Assembly (NCBI RefSeq): GCF_002831585.1
Contig: NZ_CP025113.1
Location: 2,495,001-2,559,000, forward strand
Origin: Bradyrhizobium sp. SK17
Lineage (GTDB): Bacteria; Pseudomonadota; Alphaproteobacteria; Rhizobiales; Xanthobacteraceae
Direction: 5' to 3'
DNA: 64,000 bases
Shown here: positions 1-8,450 of the stretch, piece after piece
Position numbering within the stretch: position 1 is the stretch's first letter
How the letters are laid out: each line of letters begins with the position of its first letter
Notes under the pieces: model-generated
Told to the model about the DNA's origin: nothing
The model's input: only the letters and a program-made list of their open reading frames with translations
The model's database searches: none
Position numbers and translations under genes: made by a program

Positions 1-485
1 TCGGCGACGCGATCGACGGTGATCCCGTGGCGCTGCTCGATCGCGAGAGGGTGCTCGGTCGGCTCAAGCTCGAAAGAGGGGCCGACGCCATCGCCGCGCA
101 GATGGACGCGCGTCTTCAGGTTCTCGGTGCTTGAGTACAACGCAATTTCGGCAGACAGCCAGCCGAACAATGGTCCGACATGCGCGCGCTTTGGCCGGTC
201 GATGCACGCAACGAACTCGTCGAACCTTTGCTTGCTCAGCGTGATCCGGACGCCCCAGATCAACGGTTCGTCCTCGCCATGGACCGGAACCTCGATACAT
301 CAGCGCACGAAGAAATGCTGGTCGTCGATGATGCAGGTTTCCGATTCGAGGACGCAGCGGCGCGGACGTTCCCCGGATGGAATTGCGTCGAAAACCAACG
401 GTGCTTCGGCGAAGAAACCTGGCATGCCCTCGTGCCACTCGTCGCAAGCCGTGCACTTGAAGCGAAACCCGGCTGTCTCCCCGCG
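1..485 (-). CDS. DUF2199-family protein, cut by window edge, start codon missing
   Basis: The minus-strand frame is open from about 485 to the window edge and reads as a DUF2199 protein: a CTACDEWHEGMPGF zinc-ribbon-like opening, then GERPRRCVLESETC, a CCIEVPVHG segment, WGVRITLS, PLFGWLS and EPTEHPLAIEQRHGI near the edge. The family is uncharacterised. The frame is closed upstream by TGA at 488-486. The only ATG is at 425, inside the conserved part and downstream of the CxxC, so a start there would drop the first Cys pair. Either a rare start codon is used just after the stop, or the 5' end has been damaged by a point change or frameshift. The C-terminal end lies outside the window. Confidence 0.62.
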
Positions 486-697
486 TCACGAGCCAGGCTG
501 TGCGCCCAGGCTGATTCCGGTGTCGACAATCCGCGCCGGCCGCAGCTCGATCAAGCTTGATTGAACAGTTTGTGATCATTCGGCCACGATTGACCGTCAT
601 CGTCTACGACGAAAGTTCATGGGCCGTTCATTTCGATTTCCGTACCCATTCCACCCAAGAAGCTCGGCAACACACCTGCCCCAACGAGGAGACTTCC

Positions 698-1327
698 ATG
701 CGTGAGATCGTCCGTCCCGTAACTGCTGCGTTGAGCGTCGCGTGTGTCGCGTTCGCGATGTCCGCGGCGTCGACCAGCGGCGCATTCGCGCAGGCCAAGC
801 AGCAGCAGATGGCGCCGGCGGCAAAGCAGCCCGCGCAGGCCGCACCCGCCGCCGCTCCCGCTCAGGCGGACCAACCGCCGCCGATCAAGCAGATCGCATT
901 GACCGACAAGCAGGTCGATGGCGCGATCGCCGCGGCCAAGGAAATGGATCCGATCACCGCCAAGCTCTCGCAGGACTCCAAGCCCGATCCGAAGGTCATT
1001 GCCCAACTCGAGGCCATCGCCAAGAAAAACGGCTTCGCCAGCTTCGACGACTATAACAACGTCGTCGACAACATCTCGCTGGTGCTCGGTGGCTTCGATC
1101 CGCAGACCAAGAAATATGTCGGCCCCGAGGCCGTGCTGAAGGCGCAGATCGCCCAGGTGCAGGCCGACAAGAAGATGTCGGCCAAAGACAAGAAGGACGC
1201 GCTCGCCGACCTCAACGAAGCGCTGAAGTCGCCGCCGCCCGCGGTCGAGAACAAGGGCAACATCGATCTCGTCACCAAGAGCTACGACAAGCTGATGGAA
1301 GAGTTCGGCGGCAGCGACGACAATTGA
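698..1327 (+). CDS. Secreted Ala/Lys-rich helical protein of unknown function
   Basis: 209 residues. The start at 698 is preceded by a good ribosome binding site (AACGAGGAGA). The frame is open further upstream, but that stretch does not look like protein. Residues 1-31 form a signal peptide ending SGAFA, so the product is probably periplasmic. Residues 32-55 are a Gln/Ala/Pro-rich linker, and the rest is charged and helical (TDKQVDGAIAAAKEMDPITAK, KKNGFASFDDYNNVVDNIS). No catalytic motif is visible. It is followed by a clear terminator, so it is probably transcribed alone. Similar small secreted proteins occur in Bradyrhizobium, but I know of no assigned role. Confidence 0.8.
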   Translation: MREIVRPVTAALSVACVAFAMSAASTSGAFAQAKQQQMAPAAKQPAQAAPAAAPAQADQPPPIKQIALTDKQVDGAIAAAKEMDPITAKLSQDSKPDPKVIAQLEAIAKKNGFASFDDYNNVVDNISLVLGGFDPQTKKYVGPEAVLKAQIAQVQADKKMSAKDKKDALADLNEALKSPPPAVENKGNIDLVTKSYDKLMEEFGGSDDN

Positions 1328-1359
1328 GCCGCCAACCAAGTCAAAGCGGAATCAAAATG

Positions 1360-1389
1360 AGCCCCGGAGAAATTCTCCGGGGCTTTTTT
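1360..1389 (+). terminator. Rho-independent terminator
   Basis: A perfect 12-bp inverted repeat (AGCCCCGGAGAA / TTCTCCGGGGCT) around one central base is followed by a run of T. It lies 33 bases after the stop codon of the secreted-protein gene. Confidence 0.9.
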
Positions 1390-1570
1390 GTATCCGCTCG
1401 CGACCCAGATGCGCGTGCCTCTCCGCATCATGAAGCCACCGAACGGAAGGCCGGCGACCGTTTCCGGGCGGACGATTCGCCGCCCGAGGTCTCATGCGAT
1501 ACCCGCGCGATGGGCTGCGGGCGGTGCTGCGATCTGCTACGCATGCAGCGAGGGACGGGAGTTCAAGGAC

Positions 1571-2656
1571 ATGGCCAACAAGAAAGTCGTGATCGCCGGT
1601 GCGACCGGCCTGGTGGGCAACGCCGCCCTGCGCCACTTCGGCGCGTCCGGAGACTGCGAGCGCATCGCGCTGTCGCGCCGCAAGCCGCGCGATCTCCACG
1701 GCGCGCGGCACGTGCCGATCGATCTCAGCAATGCCGAGGATTGCCGCCGCGCCGCGGCCGAGCTCGGCGGTGCTACGCATCTGATCTATGCCGCGCTTTA
1801 CGAAGCGCCGAGTTTGGTCGATGGCTGGCGCGATGCCGGGCAGATCGAAACCAACGACCGGATGCTACGCAATTTGATGGGGGCACTCGAACCCGCGGCG
1901 CCCGATCTCAAGCACGTCGCGCTGCTGCAAGGCACCAAGGCCTATGGCGTGCATGTCCGGCCGCTCGCGGTGCCGGCGCGCGAGGGCCGCTCGGAAATGT
2001 ACGAGCAGCCGAATTTCTATTGGGCGCAGGAGAACTTCCTGCGTGAGCTGCAACGCGGCAAGGGCTGGCACTGGAGCATCCTGCGGCCGGTGTTGATCAT
2101 CGGCGAAGCGATGGGCGGCGCGATGGACCTGATCCCGCCGCTCGGCGTCTATGCGGCGGTGCTGCGCGCGCAAGGCAGGCCGCTGGATTATCCCGGCGGC
2201 GCGCCGCGTGTCGCGCAGGCAGTCGACGTCGATCTGCTGGCGCGCGCAATCGCCTGGTCCGGCGATGCCGCAGCCGCGCGCAACGAAGCGTTCAACGTCA
2301 CCAATGGCGACGTCTTCACCTGGGAGAACATCTGGCCAGCGGTCTCGGATGCGCTCGAGATGACGCCGGGCAAGCCTGTGCCGCTGTCGCTGGCGCAGGA
2401 GTATCCGAAATGGATCCCGCTGTGGGATGAACTGCGCAGGAAACACGACCTGATCGCGCCCGGTCTGGAACAGTTCGTCGGCCTGTCGTTCCAATATGCC
2501 GATTACAGCCTGCGCCATGGGCAGACTGAATCCGGTCCGCCCTCGATCGTCTCGACGGTGAAGATCAACCAGGCCGGCTTCACCGAGATGATGGATACCG
2601 AAGCGATGTTCCGGAAATGGTTCAGGCTGGCGAAGGCGAGCCGGCTGTTGCCGTGA
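1571..2656 (+). CDS. PRISE-type SDR (progesterone 5-beta-reductase/iridoid synthase-like)
   Basis: 361 residues. An N-terminal Rossmann motif GATGLVG sits at residues 10-16. The atypical SDR signature of the PRISE (VEP1-like) family is present: LLQGTKAYG around residues 118-126, with Lys123, and NFYWAQENFL at 148-157, with Tyr150, replacing the classic YxxxK. In plant members these Lys and Tyr residues support NADPH-dependent 1,4-reduction of enones. The bacterial substrate cannot be read from sequence. I chose ATG 1571 because the Rossmann strand begins six residues later; the frame is open upstream without a convincing site. It stands alone, with repeats downstream. Confidence 0.8.
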   Translation: MANKKVVIAGATGLVGNAALRHFGASGDCERIALSRRKPRDLHGARHVPIDLSNAEDCRRAAAELGGATHLIYAALYEAPSLVDGWRDAGQIETNDRMLRNLMGALEPAAPDLKHVALLQGTKAYGVHVRPLAVPAREGRSEMYEQPNFYWAQENFLRELQRGKGWHWSILRPVLIIGEAMGGAMDLIPPLGVYAAVLRAQGRPLDYPGGAPRVAQAVDVDLLARAIAWSGDAAAARNEAFNVTNGDVFTWENIWPAVSDALEMTPGKPVPLSLAQEYPKWIPLWDELRRKHDLIAPGLEQFVGLSFQYADYSLRHGQTESGPPSIVSTVKINQAGFTEMMDTEAMFRKWFRLAKASRLLP

Positions 2657-2670
2657 ACCGATCGGGCCAC

Positions 2671-2836
2671 CGCCCTCTCGTCTCCCTCGCCCCGCGTTTG
2701 CGGGGAGAGGGCGGGGTGAGGGGCTTCTATCCGGCGAGCACTTCGCTGCTTGTTGAGCCGCGTGCCTCGCCCCTCACCCGGATCGCATCTTCGATGCGAT
2801 CCGACCTCTCCCGGCAAAGAGCGGGGAGAGGTGAAG
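2671..2836. repeat. Composite intergenic inverted repeat
   Basis: Several nested inverted repeats fill the gap between two converging genes. GGGTGAGGGGC (2714-2724) pairs with GCCCCTCACCC (2769-2779). The halves each hold small hairpins (CCCCGCGTTTGCGGGG; GATCGCATCTTCGATGCGATC). This is the common 'CCTCACCC' repeat type of Bradyrhizobium genomes and has no coding potential. It may also act as a bidirectional transcription barrier for the two genes ending here. Confidence 0.7.
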
Positions 2837-2860
2837 AGCGTCCCTGCTATGGGTTGAGCC

Positions 2861-4168
2861 CTACCGCGAAAACGCCTGTTCCATCGCCTTGCGCGTCTTG
2901 ATGGTGTCGTTCGCCTCGTCGACCTCGACGTCGCTCCAGCGCACCACGGCGCCATGGGCGACGTCGTGCTTCAGCTTGACCCGATGCGCGAGGCCGATCG
3001 GCAATGCGCCGGCAGCGAGGCTGGCGGAGGCGGGCATCAGTTTGCCCCACACCGTGTAACCGCCTTCGCCGTCGAGCATCTCGCCGGCGCGCAGATTGCG
3101 CTTGGCGACCGCTGCGACGTCGCCGCGGAAGCCGCGCGGCTGTCCGGTCGGCTCGTTGCGCAGCGCAGCCGACAGCACCGAGATGTTCAGCTCGAGCCCG
3201 ATCAGATGATAGGGCTTGTACATCGCCGCAAAGCGGCCGGATGAATCGGTCTTGAGGCCATATTGCCTGAAGCAATCGGCGGCATAATCGTTCGGCGCCT
3301 CCAGCACCACATAGACGCCCCAGCGCAGATCGCGGAACACCGGGCGGCCGTCGCGCTCCAGCGACGACACCACTTCCACGATGCCGGATTTCTCCAGCAC
3401 GCCGCCCTTGTCGCGCGGCCGCATCACATGCGGCAGATCGTCGACGCCGCAGGGCGGAAACAGCAGGCCCTCCGACGGCACGTCGAGCGTGCAGGAATTG
3501 GCGATCGCGGCCATCTCGATCGCCGATTTGGTGCCGTCGAGGAAGGAGTTGAACATCTGCGGGTTCATGCCGGCGGATTGCGCCTCGCCGGCGGTGAGCC
3601 CGTAATGCTGCCACACGCCCTCCGGCGTCACGTCGTGATAGGCCGGCAGATATTTGGTGCCCTTGCCGGCGGCGACGACGCGAAATCCTGTCGCGCGCGC
3701 CCAATCCACGATCTCCGCGGTCAGCGCCGGCTGATCGCCATAGGCGAGCGAATAGACCACGCCGGCCTTGCGCGCCTCCTCGGCGAGCAGCGGCCCCGCC
3801 AGCACGTCGGCCTCGACATTGACCATCACGACATGCTTGCCGGCGGCGATTGCCGCGCGGGCGTGGCGGATGCCGACGGCGGGATTGCCGGTGGCCTCGA
3901 CCACCACATCGAGCGCGCCGCCGGCGATGGCGCGCGCGCCGTCGTCGGTGAAGGTGGTTGCGTTGATCCGCGCGTCGTCCCAGCCGACCGTGCGGCAGGC
4001 CTCGCGGGCGCGCTCGCGGTCGAGATCGACGATGACAGGCACTTCGAGCCCCGGCGTGTGCGGCACCTGCGACAGGAACATCGAGCCGAATTTTCCGGCG
4101 CCGATCAGGACGACGCGCACCGGTTTGCCGGCGGCGGCGCGGGTTTTGAGGAGGTGATGCAGGTTCAT
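2861..4168 (-). CDS. NAD(P)-dependent oxidoreductase with C-terminal SAF domain
   Basis: 435 residues. The N-terminal half is a Rossmann domain of homoserine-dehydrogenase/Gfo-Idh type: GAGKFG at residues 23-28, then VVEATGNP and KHVVMVNVEAD. The last ~85 residues (AAVAKRNLRAGEMLDGEGGYTV onward) match the SAF fold, also seen in sialic acid synthase and FlgA. Such fusions are often labelled 'SAF domain-containing oxidoreductase', and their substrate is unknown. It is third in a leftward set after GntR and the dioxygenase, 167 bases downstream of the latter with a REP-type repeat in between. An inferred role is reducing or oxidising the product of that dioxygenase. Confidence 0.75.
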   Translation of the reverse strand: MNLHHLLKTRAAAGKPVRVVLIGAGKFGSMFLSQVPHTPGLEVPVIVDLDRERAREACRTVGWDDARINATTFTDDGARAIAGGALDVVVEATGNPAVGIRHARAAIAAGKHVVMVNVEADVLAGPLLAEEARKAGVVYSLAYGDQPALTAEIVDWARATGFRVVAAGKGTKYLPAYHDVTPEGVWQHYGLTAGEAQSAGMNPQMFNSFLDGTKSAIEMAAIANSCTLDVPSEGLLFPPCGVDDLPHVMRPRDKGGVLEKSGIVEVVSSLERDGRPVFRDLRWGVYVVLEAPNDYAADCFRQYGLKTDSSGRFAAMYKPYHLIGLELNISVLSAALRNEPTGQPRGFRGDVAAVAKRNLRAGEMLDGEGGYTVWGKLMPASASLAAGALPIGLAHRVKLKHDVAHGAVVRWSDVEVDEANDTIKTRKAMEQAFSR

Positions 4169-4222
4169 GATGCTGGTTACCGATGCTGCGGTCGCGCGGG
4201 GCGCGCGACAAATTCAGAACTC

Positions 4223-4325
4223 GTCATTCCGGGGCGACGCGCAAGCGTCGAGCCCGGAATCCATCGTACGGCAAAACATGCGGTCAATGGATTCCGGGCT
4301 CTCGCTTCGCGAGCCCCGGAATGAC
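4223..4325. repeat. REP-like inverted repeat, CGTCATTCCGGGGC family
   Basis: GTCATTCCGGGGCG at the left end pairs with the reverse complement (GCCCCGGAATGAC) at the right end. Inner arms GAGCCCGGAATCCAT / ATGGATTCCGGGCTC pair as well. Sister copies lie at 20906-21031 and 22675-22777. This copy sits between two genes transcribed in the same direction. Confidence 0.85.
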
Positions 4326-4335
4326 AGTTGTGTGT

Positions 4336-5136
4336 TTACTCCGCCGCCTGCCGCGGCGCACGTGCCAATCGCAGCAGCGCGTCGTCGGCCACTGTCTGGA
4401 TCGGCGTGAAGTCGCGATGCGCGATGTAGTCCGGCCGCGTCGGGGTGCGGATGTAGTTCGAGACCGCGTTCAGCGTCAGGTAGACGATCTTGCGCGGATA
4501 GGGCGTGATGTTGCCGCTCGAGCCATGCACCAGGTTGCCGTGGAACATCAGCATGCCGCCGGGCTTGCCGGTCGGCGCGACGATGCCGCCCTGCTTGACG
4601 AGCCGCGTCACGGTCTCTTCATCGAGCGTCCACAGCGGATAGGAGGTGGTTTCGAGGTCGTGCGAGGCCTTGAGGTCGCCGGCGGTCTGGCTCTGCGGCA
4701 CCAGCATCAGCGGTCCGTTGATCGGCATCACCTCGTCGAGGAAGATCGCGATGTTCATCGCGCGCGGCTCCGGCATGCCGTCGTCGCGCTTCCAGGTGCC
4801 GTAATCCTGGTGCCATTGCCAGACGTCGCCGGTGAAGGCCGCCTTCGCGTTGATCTTGAACTGATGCATGTAGACCTTCTCGCCGAACAGCTGCTCGATC
4901 GGGTCGATCATGCGCGGATGGGCGCCGAGGAGACCAAACGCCTCGTTGTAGAGATGCGCGGCGAATGCGGTGCGCGGTGCACCGCTCTTCTCGCGCCACA
5001 CCTCGGGGCGGTTGGCGTCGTAGATCGAAACCGCCTCGCGGGCGAGGAAGTCGACCTCTTCCTGGTTGAACAGCTCGGGCAGGAACAGCCAGCCTTCGCG
5101 ATGGAAAAATTCGATCTGCTCTTGCGTCAGTTTCAT
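4336..5136 (-). CDS. Phytanoyl-CoA dioxygenase-family (EctD-like) Fe(II)/2-oxoglutarate hydroxylase
   Basis: 266 residues. The non-haem iron triad is intact: His109 and Asp111 in WQWHQDYGTW, and His204 in LVHGSSGN. Arg215 in PYPRKIVYLTLN is in place for 2-oxoglutarate. WHQDYGTWKRDDGMPEPRA resembles the segment of ectoine hydroxylase EctD, but no ectABC genes are present, so the substrate is probably another small amino acid or ring compound. The family hydroxylates an unactivated C-H bond with O2 and 2-oxoglutarate, releasing succinate and CO2. It is followed by the SAF oxidoreductase and preceded by GntR on the same strand. The ribosome binding site AAAGGAGGAAAG before ATG 5136 is strong. 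Confidence 0.82.
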   Translation of the reverse strand: MKLTQEQIEFFHREGWLFLPELFNQEEVDFLAREAVSIYDANRPEVWREKSGAPRTAFAAHLYNEAFGLLGAHPRMIDPIEQLFGEKVYMHQFKINAKAAFTGDVWQWHQDYGTWKRDDGMPEPRAMNIAIFLDEVMPINGPLMLVPQSQTAGDLKASHDLETTSYPLWTLDEETVTRLVKQGGIVAPTGKPGGMLMFHGNLVHGSSGNITPYPRKIVYLTLNAVSNYIRTPTRPDYIAHRDFTPIQTVADDALLRLARAPRQAAE

Positions 5137-5194
5137 GGTGCTTTCCTCCTTTGATTGTTGGTTGGTTATTGCTGCGGCGCCGCGTCGAACCCGT

Positions 5195-5878
5195 TCACGC
5201 CGCCACGTCGATGGTCCTCAGCTTCTCTTCCGTCATCCGCCCCGCCGTCTGCGCATGCGCCAGCGCCGCGGCCTCCGCGGCGGCGGCATTGCCGGAGAAA
5301 ATATGCGCGGCGATGGTCTCGTGTTCGGTCCAGGCACTGCCGCGGTAATCGAGCTCGGCGAGCACGGTTGCCATCGAGCGGCGCATATGCGGCCATTGCG
5401 GCGCGATCATTTCCTCGATCGCGGAATTGCCGGCGAGCCGGTAGATCGCGCTGTGGAAGTCGACGTCGATCGCGATCAGGCGCGCCAGCGGCGCGTCGTC
5501 GTCGATCGCGCGGCCGGCTTCGAGCGCGGCCTCGAGTTGGCTGCGGGCGGTGGAATCCTCCTTGACGCGTCGCGCCGCGAGCCGCGCCGCCAGCGCGTCG
5601 ATCGCGCCGCGCACCTCGTACAGTTCGCGGATGCGCTGCGGATCGAGCTGCGTCACCTCGAAGCCGCGCTTGCCGCTTTCCGCGACGAGGCCCTGACGAT
5701 GCAGCAGATGCAGCGCATGCGAGATCGGCTGGCGCGAGACGCCGAGCCGTTCGGCAAGCTCATTCTGGGTGATGCGCTGACCGGGCAACAGCGTGCGGTC
5801 GATGATCGCCTCGAGCAACCGCCCATAGACCTGGTCGATGAGGTTCGGAAGCGGGTCCAACGGGATCATGCCGGCCAT
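5195..5878 (-). CDS. GntR-family (FadR/FCD) transcriptional regulator
   Basis: 227 residues. The N-terminal winged helix-turn-helix runs over residues 8-75 (LPGQRITQNELAERLGVSRQPISHALHLL). An all-helical FCD ligand domain follows, with metal-ligand candidates in IAIDVDFHSAIYRLAGN and the late TEHETIAAHI. Members of this group bind small carboxylic acids and repress adjacent catabolic genes. It heads the leftward set with the EctD-like dioxygenase and the SAF oxidoreductase. A perfect 20-bp palindrome lies 8 bases upstream of the first ATG. A second ATG three codons in is possible, and neither has a strong ribosome binding site, which would fit a very short leader. Confidence 0.88.
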   Translation of the reverse strand: MAGMIPLDPLPNLIDQVYGRLLEAIIDRTLLPGQRITQNELAERLGVSRQPISHALHLLHRQGLVAESGKRGFEVTQLDPQRIRELYEVRGAIDALAARLAARRVKEDSTARSQLEAALEAGRAIDDDAPLARLIAIDVDFHSAIYRLAGNSAIEEMIAPQWPHMRRSMATVLAELDYRGSAWTEHETIAAHIFSGNAAAAEAAALAHAQTAGRMTEEKLRTIDVAA

Positions 5879-5886
5879 CCAAATTG

Positions 5887-5906
5887 GAATACGGAATTCC
5901 GTATTC
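5887..5906. promoter_or_regulatory. Perfect 20-bp palindrome, probable GntR operator
   Basis: GAATACGGAATTCCGTATTC is fully self-complementary and lies immediately upstream of the GntR start. FCD-type GntR regulators usually bind short palindromes in their own promoters, so autoregulation, and control of the two downstream genes, is the natural inference. Confidence 0.72.
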
Positions 5907-6161
5907 GATAAGGAAGCTACTGCCGGTTGCGCGGACGGTCAAGGCTCCAATTCGCAGTGGAGGCAAGCAATTGATATGTCGAATCTTTCTGAGAATGGAC
6001 CTGTCCAGCATTCGCGCCGGTCCAGCTCATCAGCCATCAAGCCAGCCTGGTCGAATGCCGGCCACCGGCTGCTTTGCATGGGGTTGTTTTCGATATTTTG
6101 GCAGCGGGCCTCCCCGCAAGTCGGGGGAGGAGGCCCGGGTGCCGGCGCGAAAGATGCCCCG

Positions 6162-7412
6162 CTACTTCGCCTTGCCCAACTCGATCAGGATCCGCATCAT
6201 CAGATAGAGCCGCGGCACGATCGAGTTGGTGTCGATATACTCGTCGCGGGCGTGGTAGCCCCAGCCGGCGAGGCCGAAGCTCTCGACCACGACGGCCTTG
6301 CCGCTGCGCGCGGCGTAGCCGGCGTCGGTCGCGCCGCCGGTCATCTCCGCGAGATCAAGTGTGCGCCCGAGCTCGGCATAGATCGCCTGTCCCTGCTTGG
6401 CGAGCGCGCGGCCACGATCGTCAGCCACGAAGGGCGGGCGGCCCGCGGTGACCTTCACGGTCACCTCGGTGTCCGGGATCAGCTTGTTCTTGATCTTCTC
6501 GTCGAGCGCGGCTTGCAGCTTTTGCACACCGTCCGGAATGGTGAGGCGGATGTCGGCGCCGGCCGAGGCGTGATCGGGGATCTGGTTGCGCACGGTGCCG
6601 GCCTTCGCGGTGGTCCAGTTCAGCTGCGTGCCCGGGATCGATTTCGCGACGTCCTCGGTTTGCAGCAATTGATGCGCGAGCTCGAGCAGCGCGTTGCGGC
6701 CGAGCTGCGGCGCCGCGCCGGCATGTGAAGCCTTGCCCTTCACCTCCATGTTGCCGGTCGCGGTGCCGCTGGCGCCGAGCAGCAAGCTCTCGTTCTTGGC
6801 GACCGGAGGCGCAACCGTCGGCTCGCAGGACAGCACCACGTCGTGCTGATCGGCGAGCTCGGAGATGATCTCGCCGGAGCCGATCGAGCCGACCTCTTCG
6901 TCGGGATTGAACGATACCGTGAGCTTGGCGTAGTCGCGCCAGCCAGTATCTTGCAGGATCTTCAGGGAATGCAGGATGACGGCGATGCCGCCCTTGTCGT
7001 CGGCGATGCCGGGTCCGTAGATCCGGTTGCCGTCGACCTTGTAGGGCTGGGTGTCGAGGATACCGTGCTCGTAGACCGTATCCATATGCGCGATCAGCAT
7101 CAGCTTCCTGCTGCCGGTGCCCTCGAAGGTGCCGATCACCATGTCGGCGCCGGCGCCCTTGGTGGTCTTGCGCCGCTCGGTCTTGGCGCCGAGCGCCTTC
7201 AGCCGCGCTTCGGTGTAGTCGGCCATCTTCTTCAGGCCCTCGACATCGCCGGATCCGGACTCGATCAGCACCATGTCGTGCAGGCTTTCGATCACCGCGG
7301 GCTGGGCCTGCTCGGCGGCCGCACGCAGTTTTTCATCCGCGGCGGCAAGGGCGGAGGACGAGGCGAGGGCGAGCAGGCCGGCCGATGCGAGCAATTTGAT
7401 CGATAGTTTCAT
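6162..7412 (-). CDS. Periplasmic M20 metallopeptidase, carboxypeptidase G2-like
   Basis: 416 residues. The signal peptide runs over residues 1-24 (ending SALAA), so the enzyme is exported. M20 metal and catalytic residues are present: His109 and Asp111 in LIAHMDTVY, Asp138 in YGPGIADDKGG, and Glu172/Glu173 in FNPDEEVGS. A dimerisation (lid) domain follows with GKASHAGAAPQLGRNA. The best match is glutamate carboxypeptidase (CPG2-type), which removes C-terminal glutamate from folates or peptides. The exact substrate is uncertain. ATG 7412 is chosen over an upstream codon because it is preceded by CAGGGAGGACAATC and begins the signal peptide. It appears to be monocistronic. Confidence 0.85.
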   Translation of the reverse strand: MKLSIKLLASAGLLALASSSALAAADEKLRAAAEQAQPAVIESLHDMVLIESGSGDVEGLKKMADYTEARLKALGAKTERRKTTKGAGADMVIGTFEGTGSRKLMLIAHMDTVYEHGILDTQPYKVDGNRIYGPGIADDKGGIAVILHSLKILQDTGWRDYAKLTVSFNPDEEVGSIGSGEIISELADQHDVVLSCEPTVAPPVAKNESLLLGASGTATGNMEVKGKASHAGAAPQLGRNALLELAHQLLQTEDVAKSIPGTQLNWTTAKAGTVRNQIPDHASAGADIRLTIPDGVQKLQAALDEKIKNKLIPDTEVTVKVTAGRPPFVADDRGRALAKQGQAIYAELGRTLDLAEMTGGATDAGYAARSGKAVVVESFGLAGWGYHARDEYIDTNSIVPRLYLMMRILIELGKAK

Positions 7413-7476
7413 GATTGTCCTCCCTGCTGAAACGCAGGGAGACACTAGCATCGCGACCTGTCAGCCTCCAGCCGCG

Positions 7477-8343
7477 TCAGCTGCGGTCGAGCACCTCGAC
7501 ATCGAAGGTTTCGATCTCCGTGGCATCGGCGGTCGCATCGATCGCCGCGATCCTGTCGCCCGAGATCGTAACCCGCAGCACGACCCGCAACGCGCCGCCG
7601 AGGATGACGGCAACGCCGATCGCGCCGTCGACCAGCGCCGGTCTCGCCGCCTGCGCGCGTCCCTTGAAGCTCTCGGCCACAGCGGTGGCGCCGCGGATCA
7701 CCGGCAGCGAGCCGAGCCGCTGCGCCGCCTGATCGGCGCGCACCACGACATCGGGCGCGAGCACGGCGAGCAGTCCCTCGAAATCGCCATCGCGGGACGC
7801 GGCGAGGAAAGCCTCGACGATTCTGCGCTGCCGGCCGAGATCGGCATCCGGCGCGGACGGTGCGCCCTGCACGCGCCGCCGCGCACGGCTGGCGAGCTGC
7901 CGCGCGGCCGCCGGCGTGCGTCCGACGATCGGCGCGATCTCCTCGAACGGCACCGCGAACATGTCGTGCAGCACGAACGCCAGCCGCTCGGCCGGCGCCA
8001 GCGTTTCCAGCACCACCAGCAGCGCCGCGCCGACGGAGTCCGCCATCTCCGTCTCTCGCTCGGACGGATTGTCCGCGACCGGCTCAGGCACATGCGGACC
8101 GATCGGCTCCTCGCGGCGCGATTTGCGCGAGCGGAGCATGTCGAGGCAGATCCGTGCGATCACCGTGGTCAACCATCCCCCGAGGTTGTCGACCGCAGCC
8201 GTGTCGGTGCGGCCAAGCCGCAGCCAGGCTTCCTGCACGGCGTCGTCGACCTCCGCGGTCGAACCCAGCATCCGGTAGGCCACCGCCCGCAGGCGCGGCC
8301 GATTGGCCTCGAACCGTTCAGCGAGAGAATTTTTCTCGGTCAT
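7477..8343 (-). CDS. sigJ: ECF41-type sigma factor with C-terminal SnoaL-like domain
   Basis: 288 residues. Sigma region 2 is near residues 12-80 (YRMLGSTAEVDDAVQEAWLR) and region 4 near 105-160 (APAERLAFVLHDMFAVPFEEIA). A linker contains HVPEP (84-88), close to the WLPEP motif of ECF41, and a ~120-residue SnoaL-like C-terminal domain follows. In studied ECF41 factors this extension replaces a separate anti-sigma factor and tunes activity. It diverges from a carboxymuconolactone decarboxylase-like gene, the hallmark partner of ECF41. No anti-sigma gene is nearby, as expected. The symbol is only an analogy. Confidence 0.85.
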   Translation of the reverse strand: MTEKNSLAERFEANRPRLRAVAYRMLGSTAEVDDAVQEAWLRLGRTDTAAVDNLGGWLTTVIARICLDMLRSRKSRREEPIGPHVPEPVADNPSERETEMADSVGAALLVVLETLAPAERLAFVLHDMFAVPFEEIAPIVGRTPAAARQLASRARRRVQGAPSAPDADLGRQRRIVEAFLAASRDGDFEGLLAVLAPDVVVRADQAAQRLGSLPVIRGATAVAESFKGRAQAARPALVDGAIGVAVILGGALRVVLRVTISGDRIAAIDATADATEIETFDVEVLDRS

Positions 8344-8399
8344 AGGTCACATTCCCCTGGTCCGCTCCGTCATGCCCATGACGAACGAAGCCCGGCCGA

Positions 8400-8427
8400 T
8401 GTGACAACAGATCGGCACGGCGGCGTC
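8400..8427 (+). promoter_or_regulatory. Predicted ECF41-dependent promoter
   Basis: TGTGACA at 8400-8406 and CGTC at 8424-8427 are separated by 17 bases. The described ECF41 target promoters have a TGTCACA -35 and a CGTC -10, so only one base differs. The site points at the CMD gene 24 bases downstream, whose ribosome binding site is AACCAGGAGAGCG. Confidence 0.62.
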
Positions 8428-8450
8428 AAAAGGCAAACCAGGAGAGCGAT

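Noticed and set aside
557..697. Longer N-terminus of the secreted protein
   Set aside because: It would place a charged stretch before the signal peptide; the ribosome binding site is at 698.
1388..1570. Longer N-terminus of the PRISE-type reductase from 1388
   Set aside because: The extra residues are Arg/Pro-rich, include the terminator region and precede the Rossmann start without similarity.
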